Source: an uncultured Comamonadaceae bacterium (GTDB taxonomy: Bacteria; Pseudomonadota; Gammaproteobacteria; Burkholderiales; Burkholderiaceae_C). Taken from it: DNA of 5,228 bases. This document shows, piece by piece, positions 1 to 5,228 of this stretch; positions within the stretch are counted from its first letter, which is position 1, and each line of letters begins with the position of its first letter. The notes beneath the pieces are model-generated. The model saw only the letters and a list, made by a program, of their open reading frames with translations. It did not search any database and was not told the DNA's origin. A program made the translations under genes and the position numbers. The stretch lies in NCBI GenBank assembly GCA_937871735.1, contig CALMOI010000050.1, forward strand, positions 1 through 5,228, read 5' to 3'.

Positions 1-1162
1 CCCAAATCATGCCGCGCTGGCGCACATGCTCCAGCCGAGGGTCGGCGTGCAGCGGGGCTAGGGCGGCGCTCAGATGTGCGGCTTGGCTGCGGTTGTGGGT
101 CAGCACGTCGTCTTGGGCAAAGCGATCCAGCACGGCCAGCGCAGCGCGGCAGGCCAGGGCGTTGCCGGTGTACGAGTGCGAGTGCAAAAAGCCCCGGGCC
201 ACGTCGTCGTCCAAAAACGCTTGGTAGATGCTGTCACGCGCCAGCACCAGCGACAGCGGCAAATACCCGCCGCTGATGCCTTTGGACAGGCAGATCAAAT
301 CCGGCCAGATCGGTGGCTGGCCGGGCAGGGCGGCTTGCTCGAAGGCGAAGAAGCTGCCGGTGCGGCCCATGCCGACGGCAATTTCGTCAGCAATCAGCGT
401 GACTTGGTACTGGTCGCACAGGGCGCGGGCGGCACGCAAATAGGCTGGGTCGTGAAACGCCATGCCGGTTGCGCCTTGCACCAGCGGCTCCAAGATCAGT
501 GCGGCGATGTGTTGGTGGCGCTGGGCCAGCAGGGCGGCCAGTTCGGCTGCGGCGCGCTCGGCCACGTCAGCGGCAGATTCGCCGGGGGCGGCCTGCCGGG
601 CATCAGGCGACATGACTTGGTGGGCGTGCAGCAGCAGCGGGGCGTAAGCGTCGCGGAACACGGCCACGTCGGTGACGGCCAGCGCGCCCAGGGTTTCGCC
701 GTGGTAGCCCTGGCGCAGGCAGACGAACTCGCGCTTGTCGCCCAGGCCCCGGTTGCGCCAGTGGTGAAAGCTCATCTTGAGCGCAATCTCCACGGCGGAT
801 GCGCCATCGCTGGCAAAAAAGCAGTGGCCCAGCACGCCGCCGGTCAGGGCCGACAGGCGCTCGGCCAGCTCCACCGCTGGGGCGTGGGTGCAGCCCGCCA
901 GCATGACGTGGGGCAGGGTGGCGAGCTGGTCGTGCAGCGCGGCGTTGATGCGCGCATCGGCATGACCAAACAGGTTGACCCACCAGGAGCTGCTGGTGTC
1001 GAAGTAGCGTTGCCCGCCCTCGTCATACAGCCACGGCCCGCTGCCGCGCACGATGGCCAGCGGCGGCACGGTGGCGGCGCGCTGCATTTGCGTGCAGGGG
1101 TGCCAGACGGCAGCGACGCTGCGCTGGCTCAGACTTGGCTCAGTGGTGGGTGCTGTGCTCAC
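1..1162 (-). CDS. bioA: Adenosylmethionine-8-amino-7-oxononanoate aminotransferase, C-terminus cut off by the window
   Basis: A PLP-dependent class III aminotransferase that converts 8-amino-7-oxononanoate (KAPA) to 7,8-diaminopelargonate in biotin synthesis; S-adenosylmethionine is the usual amino donor. Translating the minus strand gives 387 codons with no stop. Visible motifs are WHPCTQM (residues 20-26), SSSWW near residue 55, QGYHGET with Tyr153, the PLP-contacting DEIAVG with Asp259, SKGISGGYLP with the Schiff-base Lys294, and HSHSYTGN further on. The family is about 430-450 residues, so the last 50-70 are missing, including the substrate-binding Arg391 region of the E. coli enzyme. The GTG start (1162-1160) overlaps the panD stop as GTGA. 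It gives a normal N-terminus about 20 residues ahead of WHP, but there is no clear Shine-Dalgarno, so coupling to panD translation is likely. The E. coli Tyr17 position is Cys23 here. Other biotin genes may lie beyond base 1. Confidence 0.96.
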   Translation of the reverse strand, partial: MSTAPTTEPSLSQRSVAAVWHPCTQMQRAATVPPLAIVRGSGPWLYDEGGQRYFDTSSSWWVNLFGHADARINAALHDQLATLPHVMLAGCTHAPAVELAERLSALTGGVLGHCFFASDGASAVEIALKMSFHHWRNRGLGDKREFVCLRQGYHGETLGALAVTDVAVFRDAYAPLLLHAHQVMSPDARQAAPGESAADVAERAAAELAALLAQRHQHIAALILEPLVQGATGMAFHDPAYLRAARALCDQYQVTLIADEIAVGMGRTGSFFAFEQAALPGQPPIWPDLICLSKGISGGYLPLSLVLARDSIYQAFLDDDVARGFLHSHSYTGNALACRAALAVLDRFAQDDVLTHNRSQAAHLSAALAPLHADPRLEHVRQRGMIW

Positions 1163-1539
1163 AGCTGCTGCGTGGGGACGTGGTGGCGCAGCTCGGTTTG
1201 CTTGTTTTCTTCGTTCACGAACACCAGTTGTGGCTCGTGTGCGGGCACTTGGTCTTCATGCACTTGCGCGAAGGCGGCAATGATCAGCAAGTCGCCCACA
1301 GCGGCGCGGCGGGCGGCGGAGCCGTTGACGGAAATCATGCCGGAGCCGCGCTCGCCCTTGATGGCGTAGGTGATGAAGCGTTCGCCGTTGTTGATGTTCC
1401 AGATGTGGACTTGCTCGTTTTCGACCATGTTGGCAGCTTCGAGCAAGTTCTCGTCAATGGCGCACGAGCCTTCGTAGTGCAGCTCGCAGTGGGTGACGGT
1501 GGCGCGGTGAATTTTGGACTTGAGCAGAGTGCGGAACAT
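1159..1539 (-). CDS. panD: Aspartate 1-decarboxylase proenzyme
   Basis: A pyruvoyl-dependent enzyme that decarboxylates L-aspartate to beta-alanine, the amine half of pantothenate and so of CoA. The 126-residue product matches the family's usual length (E. coli 126). It opens with MFRTLLKSKIHRATVTH. The self-cleavage site is Gly24-Ser25 within HYEGSC; Ser25 becomes the pyruvoyl group. The other known active-site residues are in register: Lys9, His11, Arg54, Thr57 and Tyr58 (NGERFITYAI). GERGSG and a hydrophobic LLIIAAFAQV strand follow. The ATG at 1539-1537 has a good Shine-Dalgarno (AAGGAAG), separated from it by seven cytosines. It lies 31 bases after queD, and its TGA overlaps the bioA GTG by four bases. 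No panC or panB is beside it, although PanC is the enzyme that uses its product. All expected catalytic residues are intact, so I expect an active enzyme. Confidence 0.97.
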   Translation of the reverse strand: MFRTLLKSKIHRATVTHCELHYEGSCAIDENLLEAANMVENEQVHIWNINNGERFITYAIKGERGSGMISVNGSAARRAAVGDLLIIAAFAQVHEDQVPAHEPQLVFVNEENKQTELRHHVPTQQL

Positions 1540-1546
1540 GGGGGGG

Positions 1547-1553
1547 CTTCCTT
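1547..1553 (-). promoter_or_regulatory. Ribosome binding site of panD
   Basis: On the minus strand AAGGAAG is followed by CCCCCCC and then the panD ATG. It is the clearest Shine-Dalgarno in the window on the coding strand. It supports the ATG at 1539 as the panD start and suggests that panD, unlike bioA, can be initiated independently of the gene before it. The spacer is made entirely of cytosine. Confidence 0.7.
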
Positions 1554-1570
1554 GGTGAAGTAGCGAGGGG

Positions 1571-1939
1571 TTAGGGCTGGAGGTCTAGCGTGCAGGCATC
1601 GCCGATGGCATCGCGCCACACGCGCACACGCGTGAGTTGCTGGTGCAGATCGGGCAAGGCTTGCGCGATGAACAGGCAGAGGTTTTCAAGCGTGGGCGCG
1701 CCCAGGTTGGGCACTTCGTCCAGCATGTGGTGGTCGAGGCGCTCGCGCACGTCTTGCAGGGCTTGGCGCACAAAGCCGAGGTCGATCACCATGCCGGTGA
1801 TCGGGTCGCGTGGGCCGGTGAAGCACACTTCGGCCCAGTAGGTGTGGCCGTGAATGCGGCGGCTGCCTTCGGCTTCGATGTCGCGCTTGAGGGTGTGGGC
1901 TGCGTCAAAAAAGAAACGCTGGCTGACGGTGAATTGCAT
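1571..1939 (-). CDS. queD: 6-carboxytetrahydropterin synthase / 6-pyruvoyltetrahydropterin synthase family protein (QueD-type)
   Basis: A T-fold protein of the PTPS/QueD family. QueD converts dihydroneopterin triphosphate to 6-carboxy-5,6,7,8-tetrahydropterin, the substrate of QueE, on the way to preQ0 and queuosine in tRNA. The 122-residue product is normal length (E. coli 121). The zinc ligands are present: His15 in FDAAHTL, and His30 and His32 in IHGHTY. The catalytic-dyad region RLDHHMLDEVPNLG (Asp69-His71) and PTLEN (Glu85) are also clear. Two differences stand out: the position of catalytic Cys27 (Cys-x3-His-Gly-His) is Ser26 here, and the position of Glu110 appears to be Asp110 in VWRDAIGDAC. 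The frame stays open upstream to about 2215, but ATG 1939 gives the typical MQFTVSQRFFFDAAH N-terminus and only a 14-base gap to queE. A weak GAG-centred ribosome site precedes it. The neighbouring queE supports the QueD role over a biopterin role. Confidence 0.92.
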   Translation of the reverse strand: MQFTVSQRFFFDAAHTLKRDIEAEGSRRIHGHTYWAEVCFTGPRDPITGMVIDLGFVRQALQDVRERLDHHMLDEVPNLGAPTLENLCLFIAQALPDLHQQLTRVRVWRDAIGDACTLDLQP

Positions 1940-1953
1940 GGTGAATCTCGACT

Positions 1954-2607
1954 TCAGCGAATGCCGCTGATCTTGTGGCTTTGCAGGCTCAGTCGCCACA
2001 CCGGGTCGGCGAGGCAAGCGGCAATGCACAACGCGGTATGGGCCGCTTGTGCGCCTGGCACGGGGCTGTCCATCGGTTGCAGAAAGCGGTGTGTGAACTG
2101 GCCGGTGCGGGCGATGGCCGCCAAATCCAAGCCCATGCCGACTTGCGGCCAGACCAGTTTCAGCTCTTGGCCTTGCTGCTGCACCCACGGCGCACCGGCT
2201 TTGGGGCTGACGCACAGCCAGTCGATGCCGGGCGGCGCGGCCACGGTGCCGTTGGTTTCAACCGCAATGCGAAAACCTTGGGCATGCAGCGCGTCTATCA
2301 GCGGCGCATCGACTTGCAACAGCGGCTCGCCGCCGGTCAAGACGACCAAGCGGTGCGCGGTGTCGGCGCAAGGCCACTGGGCGGCGATCAGCGCGGCCAG
2401 CTCGTCGGCGGTGGCAAATTTGCCGCCCAAGGTGCCGTCGGTGCCGACAAAGTCGGTGTCGCAAAAGCGGCAGATGGCGTTGTCGCGGTCGGCTTCGCGG
2501 CCCGTCCACAGGTTGCAGCCCGCAAAGCGGCAGAACACGGCGGGCATTCCGGCTTGGCCGCCCTCGCCTTGCAGGGTGTAGAAAATTTCTTTGACGCTGT
2601 AGGTCAT
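1954..2607 (-). CDS. queE: 7-carboxy-7-deazaguanine synthase, radical SAM
   Basis: A radical S-adenosylmethionine enzyme that contracts the ring of 6-carboxytetrahydropterin to 7-carboxy-7-deazaguanine in preQ0/queuosine synthesis. It has 217 residues (E. coli 223). The [4Fe-4S] ligands are Cys31, Cys46 and Cys49 in the C-x14-C-x2-C spacing known for proteobacterial QueE, not the classical C-x3-C-x2-C; they lie in GCNLWTGREADR and ICRFCDTDF. The N-terminal YTLQGEGGQAG, the SAM-binding TGGEPLLQ (91-98), ETNGT (117-121), SPKAGAP (134-140), ELKLVWPQ and the C-terminal SLQSHKISGIR are all typical. The ATG at 2607 overlaps the nadB TGA by four bases (ATGA), so its translation is probably coupled to nadB. 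queD, which makes its substrate, follows after 14 bases. All cluster ligands are intact. Confidence 0.97.
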   Translation of the reverse strand: MTYSVKEIFYTLQGEGGQAGMPAVFCRFAGCNLWTGREADRDNAICRFCDTDFVGTDGTLGGKFATADELAALIAAQWPCADTAHRLVVLTGGEPLLQVDAPLIDALHAQGFRIAVETNGTVAAPPGIDWLCVSPKAGAPWVQQQGQELKLVWPQVGMGLDLAAIARTGQFTHRFLQPMDSPVPGAQAAHTALCIAACLADPVWRLSLQSHKISGIR

Positions 2608-4202
2608 GGCAATGTCTCGGCAGCGGGTGGGGTCAGCACGGTGTTCAGGGCTTGCGGCAGCAAATCGGGGTAGTCGCGGCTGAAGTGCAGGCCCCGGCTT
2701 TCGTGGCGGGCTTGGGCGCTGCGCACAATCAAGTCAGCCACTTGCACCAAATTGCGCAGCTCCAGCAAGTCGCGGCTGACGTGGAATTGGGCGTAGAACT
2801 CCTGAATCTCGCCTTGCAGCAGCGCGATGCGGTGCGCGGCGCGCTCCAGCCGTTTGTTGGTGCGCACGATGCCCACGTAGTCCCACATGAAGTGGCGCAG
2901 CTCGTCCCAGTTGTGGGAGATGACGACCACTTCGTCCGCATCGGTGACGCGGCTGTCGTCCCAGTCGGGCAAGGCGGGCGGCATGGGCAGCGGTTGGCGC
3001 ACGATGGCTTTGGCGGCGGCGCGGGCAAACACCATGCATTCCACCAGCGAGTTGCTGGCCAGCCGGTTTGCGCCGTGCAAGCCGGTGCAGGTGGTTTCGC
3101 CGATGGCGTACAGGCCCACCAAGTCGGTGTGACCGGCCAAGTCGGTCAGCACGCCGCCGCAGGTGTAGTGCGCGGCGGGCACGACCGGAATCGGCTCGCG
3201 GGTGATGTCGATGCCCAGCTCCAAGCAACGCGCATGGATGTTGGGAAAGTGCTCGCGGATGAATTCGGGCGGCTGGTGCGAGATGTCCAGATGCACGCAA
3301 TCCAAGCCGTGCTTTTTCATTTCAAAGTCGATGGCGCGAGCCACCACGTCACGCGGGGCCAGTTCGGCGCGCGGGTCGTGCTGGGGCATGAAGCGGGTGC
3401 CGTCGGGCAGCAGCAGCCGTCCGCCTTCACCGCGCACGGCTTCGGAAATCAAGAACGATTTGGCGTGTGGGTGGTACAGGCAAGTCGGGTGGAACTGGAT
3501 GAATTCCATGTTCGCCACCCGGCAGCCTGCGCGCCACGCGGCGGCAATGCCGTCGCCGGTGGCGGTGTCGGGATTGGTGGTATAGCGGTAGACCTTGCCG
3601 GTGCCGCCGGTCGCCAAAATCGTCTGCGGCGCACGGAAGGTGACGACGCTGTCAGTGGCTGCGTCCAGCGCGTACAGGCCCAAACATTGGTTGTCGCCCG
3701 GCAGGCCCAGTTTGGCGCTGGTGATCAAGTCCACCAGCGTGTGGTGTTCGAGCAGTGTGATGTTGGGGGTTTGACGCACGCGCTGAATCAAGGTGCGCTG
3801 CACGGCGGCCCCGGTGGCATCGGTGACGTGGACGATGCGCCGCTGGCTGTGGCCGCCTTCGCGGGTCAGGTGCAACTGGCCGTCTTCACGCGAAAAGGGC
3901 ACGCCCAGCTCTTGCAGCCAAGCGATGCTGACCGGGGCGTTTTCCACCACAAAGCGGGTCGCGGCTTCGTCGCACAGACCGGCTCCGGCGACCAAGGTGT
4001 CGTCGACGTGGGACTCGAAGCTGTCGCCCTCGCCCAGCACAGCAGCAATGCCGCCTTGCGCCCAGCTGCTGGAGCCGTCGCCCAAGGCGCATTTGGTGAT
4101 GACAGCGACGCGGTGCGTGGGTGCCAAATTCAGCGCGGCGGTCAACCCGGCCAGGCCGCTGCCCACAATCAACACATCAAACAAGGAGGAGGTTTCAGCC
4201 AT
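2604..4202 (-). CDS. nadB: L-aspartate oxidase
   Basis: An FAD-dependent cytoplasmic enzyme that oxidises L-aspartate to iminoaspartate, which quinolinate synthase NadA then condenses with dihydroxyacetone phosphate in de novo NAD synthesis. It has 532 residues (E. coli 540). The FAD dinucleotide-binding loop is GSGLAGL (14-20), followed by SSSWAQGGIAAV (44-55). Active-site residues match E. coli with a constant offset of about six: Glu115 in REGGHS, His238 in FHPT, Arg284 in APRD, His345 in AHYTCGG and Arg380 in ANRLASNS. The C-terminal 100 residues form the expected helical domain (RTNKRLERAAHRI). The ATG at 4202 places the FAD strand about eight residues in, as usual, but no Shine-Dalgarno precedes it. 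It begins the close-packed run nadB-queE-queD-panD-bioA and overlaps queE by four bases. No nadA or nadC is in the window. Confidence 0.98.
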   Translation of the reverse strand: MAETSSLFDVLIVGSGLAGLTAALNLAPTHRVAVITKCALGDGSSSWAQGGIAAVLGEGDSFESHVDDTLVAGAGLCDEAATRFVVENAPVSIAWLQELGVPFSREDGQLHLTREGGHSQRRIVHVTDATGAAVQRTLIQRVRQTPNITLLEHHTLVDLITSAKLGLPGDNQCLGLYALDAATDSVVTFRAPQTILATGGTGKVYRYTTNPDTATGDGIAAAWRAGCRVANMEFIQFHPTCLYHPHAKSFLISEAVRGEGGRLLLPDGTRFMPQHDPRAELAPRDVVARAIDFEMKKHGLDCVHLDISHQPPEFIREHFPNIHARCLELGIDITREPIPVVPAAHYTCGGVLTDLAGHTDLVGLYAIGETTCTGLHGANRLASNSLVECMVFARAAAKAIVRQPLPMPPALPDWDDSRVTDADEVVVISHNWDELRHFMWDYVGIVRTNKRLERAAHRIALLQGEIQEFYAQFHVSRDLLELRNLVQVADLIVRSAQARHESRGLHFSRDYPDLLPQALNTVLTPPAAETLP

Positions 4203-4237
4203 GACAGGGGTTCACGCAAAGGACGCAGATGGTGGGT

Positions 4238-4256
4238 AAAACGGGGCCAGCGCCCC
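4238..4256 (-). terminator. Weak intrinsic-terminator-like hairpin after scpA
   Basis: Directly after the scpA stop the minus strand reads GGGGC-GCTG-GCCCC and then GTTTTACC. This is a perfect five-pair all-GC stem with a four-base loop (+ strand arms 4243-4247 and 4252-4256), followed by a short T run (4241-4238). The stem is short and the T tract has only four residues, so it may attenuate instead of stopping transcription. It sits in the 54-base scpA-nadB gap, the longest in the window, and may mark the boundary between the scpA unit and the cofactor genes. In GC-rich DNA such a hairpin can also arise by chance. I see no convincing -35/-10 promoter in the gap. Confidence 0.35.
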
Positions 4257-5090
4257 TCAAACGGGGGTGTAAGCCAGCCGCACGTAAATAGGGGCGAAGG
4301 CGGCAGCTTGGGTGATTTCGACCAGCATTTCCTTGGCCAGCTCCAGCAGCGCAATGAAGGTGACCACCAACACGGGTGCGCCTTGGCTGGGGTCAAACAG
4401 CGCTTCAAATTCCAAAAAGCGCCGCCCTTGCAGCTTGCGCAGCACCAAGCTCATGTGCTCGCGCACGCTCAGGGCTTCGCGGCTGATGTGGTGGCGTTGC
4501 TCCAGCTTGGCGCGGTGCAGCATGGCTTGCCATACCGCGTGCAAATCTTGCGGATTCACCTCAGGCAGACGCGGCGCGAGCGCTTGTTCGATGTGAACTT
4601 GCACGCCAAAAAAGTCGCGCCCCAGTTGCGGCAGCGCGTTGATCTGGCTGGCGGCGCGCTTGATTTGCTCGTATTCCAGCAGACGGCGCACCAACTCGGC
4701 ACGCGGGTCGTCGGGTTCGGGCGCGTCGGCCAACTTGCGCGGCGGCAGCAACATGCGGGACTTGATCTCGATCAGCATCGCCGCCATCAACAGGTACTCG
4801 GCGGCCAGCTCTAGGTTGTGGCGGCGCAGTTGCTCGATATAACCGAGGTACTGGCGCGTCACGCTGGCCATCGGGATGTCCAAGATGTTGAAGTTTTGCT
4901 TGCGGATCAGGTACAGCAGCAAATCCAGCGGCCCCTCAAAGGCATCAAGAAACACCTCCAGCGCATCGGGCGGGATGTACAAGTCGCTGGGCAGCGTGAA
5001 CATGGGCTCGCCATACAGACGCGCCAACGGGTCGGCCACAGCCGAAGCTGCGGGCGGCTCGGCCAGCGGCGTGAGAAGAGAGGTGGTCAT
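4257..5090 (-). CDS. scpA: Segregation and condensation protein A (kleisin)
   Basis: The kleisin subunit of the Smc-ScpA-ScpB condensin, which bridges the Smc heads and helps compact and segregate the chromosome. With the ATG at 5090 the product has 277 residues, somewhat longer than the roughly 250 of Bacillus ScpA because of an N-terminal extension. The signature FEGPLDLLLYLIRKQNFNILDIP spans 51-73, opening the Smc-neck-binding helical domain. A long helical stretch with LAAEYLLMAAMLIEIKSRMLLP follows (95-116), then an acidic/proline linker (ADAPEPDDPR, 121-130). The C-terminal winged-helix part ends with LVVTFIALLELAKEMLVEI and YVRLAYTPV. The frame remains open to 5219, but that upstream part would overlap the preceding gene and has no family features; ATG 5090 leaves a clean 37-base gap. 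No strong Shine-Dalgarno is visible. The partner scpB is not here. Confidence 0.95.
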   Translation of the reverse strand: MTTSLLTPLAEPPAASAVADPLARLYGEPMFTLPSDLYIPPDALEVFLDAFEGPLDLLLYLIRKQNFNILDIPMASVTRQYLGYIEQLRRHNLELAAEYLLMAAMLIEIKSRMLLPPRKLADAPEPDDPRAELVRRLLEYEQIKRAASQINALPQLGRDFFGVQVHIEQALAPRLPEVNPQDLHAVWQAMLHRAKLEQRHHISREALSVREHMSLVLRKLQGRRFLEFEALFDPSQGAPVLVVTFIALLELAKEMLVEITQAAAFAPIYVRLAYTPV

Positions 5091-5128
5091 GCCCAGCCGG
5101 ATACCGCGCGCCGCAGGTGGTGTGGCGA

Positions 5129-5228
5129 TCAGCCCTGAGTTTGGTAGACGTAGGGCTTTTGCGCAACACGGGCGGCTTCGGCTTCGCGTTGGGCGTGGCG
5201 ATCCACTTGCTTGTCCCACAGCAAGGCG
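5129..5228 (-). CDS. DUF3460 family protein, C-terminal fragment cut by the window edge
   Basis: The last 32 codons and TGA stop (5131-5129) of a gene that begins beyond the right edge. The visible peptide starts ALLWDKQVDRHAQREAEAAR and ends VAQKPYVYQTQG. It matches, from memory, the end of the short (about 60-residue) DUF3460 proteins of Betaproteobacteria, which carry a WDK motif and end in a PYVYQ sequence. Its function is unknown. The fragment is hydrophilic and probably helical, with no membrane segment. It sits 37 bases ahead of scpA on the same strand, an arrangement I recall as common in Burkholderiales, and the two may share a transcript. The call rests on a short fragment. Confidence 0.75.
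   Translation of the reverse strand, partial: ALLWDKQVDRHAQREAEAARVAQKPYVYQTQG

Noticed and set aside
74..1369. A 431-codon open frame on the plus strand opposite bioA and panD.
   Set aside because: It crosses two well-supported minus-strand genes, has GC-driven composition and no recognisable domain; it is a shadow frame.
1940..1953. A possible preQ1 riboswitch ahead of the queuosine genes.
   Set aside because: queE overlaps nadB and queD follows queE after only 14 bases, so there is no leader that could hold an aptamer. None was seen in the gap before nadB either.
1571..2215. A longer version of queD starting near 2215 with about 90 extra N-terminal residues.
   Set aside because: The extra part overlaps queE in another frame, is Arg/Pro-rich and unlike the family, whereas ATG 1939 gives the standard PTPS-family N-terminus.
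4183..4239. On the plus strand AAGGAGGAGG lies eight bases before an ATG that opens a 12-codon frame (MTGVHAKDADGG).
   Set aside because: The purine run is simply the complement of the Thr-Ser-Ser-Leu codons near the start of nadB. The peptide is tiny, there is no visible promoter, and nothing supports expression.
2652..4814. A 720-codon open frame on the plus strand opposite nadB and scpA.
   Set aside because: It is antisense to two certain genes, has low-complexity Gly/Ala/Gln/Val-rich composition, resembles no family I know, and is the expected by-product of GC-rich codon usage on the other strand.
5091..5219. A 43-residue N-terminal extension of ScpA starting at 5219.
   Set aside because: It would overlap the DUF3460 gene tail in another frame and shows no kleisin features; the ATG at 5090 starts just after that gene ends.

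Overview
The window is a compact, high-GC stretch of bacterial chromosome in which every supported gene lies on the minus strand. Read in the direction of transcription (right to left), the order is: tail of a DUF3460-type small protein, scpA, a 54-base gap with a weak terminator-like hairpin, nadB, queE, queD, panD and the first 387 codons of bioA. The proteins point to Betaproteobacteria, order Burkholderiales, most likely a member of the Comamonadaceae. The signs are the DUF3460-scpA pair, the ScpA N-terminal style (LARLYGEP...DLYIPPDALEVFL), the serine-type QueD motif SRRIHGH, and the BioA signature WHPCTQM. This assignment rests on remembered family sequences and no search was run.

Right part (4257-5228): scpA encodes the kleisin subunit of the Smc-ScpAB chromosome condensation complex, preceded by the last 32 codons of a DUF3460 protein. 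Middle and left parts (1-4202): five cofactor genes lie almost end to end. nadB (L-aspartate oxidase) starts NAD synthesis. queE and queD act in making the 7-deazaguanine precursor of queuosine. panD makes beta-alanine for pantothenate and CoA. bioA makes 7,8-diaminopelargonate for biotin. nadB/queE overlap by four bases (ATGA) and panD/bioA by four bases (GTGA). queE-queD are 14 bases apart and queD-panD 31 bases apart. This packing suggests one polycistronic unit with translational coupling at two junctions.

The genes belong to four pathways, but NadB and PanD both draw on L-aspartate, and QueD makes the substrate of QueE. The partner genes needed to complete each pathway (nadA/nadC, queC, panB/panC, bioF/bioD/bioB) are not in the window.

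I found no mobile element, CRISPR array, RNA gene, riboswitch or undescribed system. The points most worth a second look are catalytic-residue substitutions in QueD (Cys to Ser, probably Glu to Asp), a Cys in place of the substrate-binding Tyr in BioA, panD without an adjacent panC next to an nadB-queE-queD block, and a seven-cytosine tract between the panD ribosome binding site and its start codon. Intergenic space is very short: no gap exceeds 54 bases.
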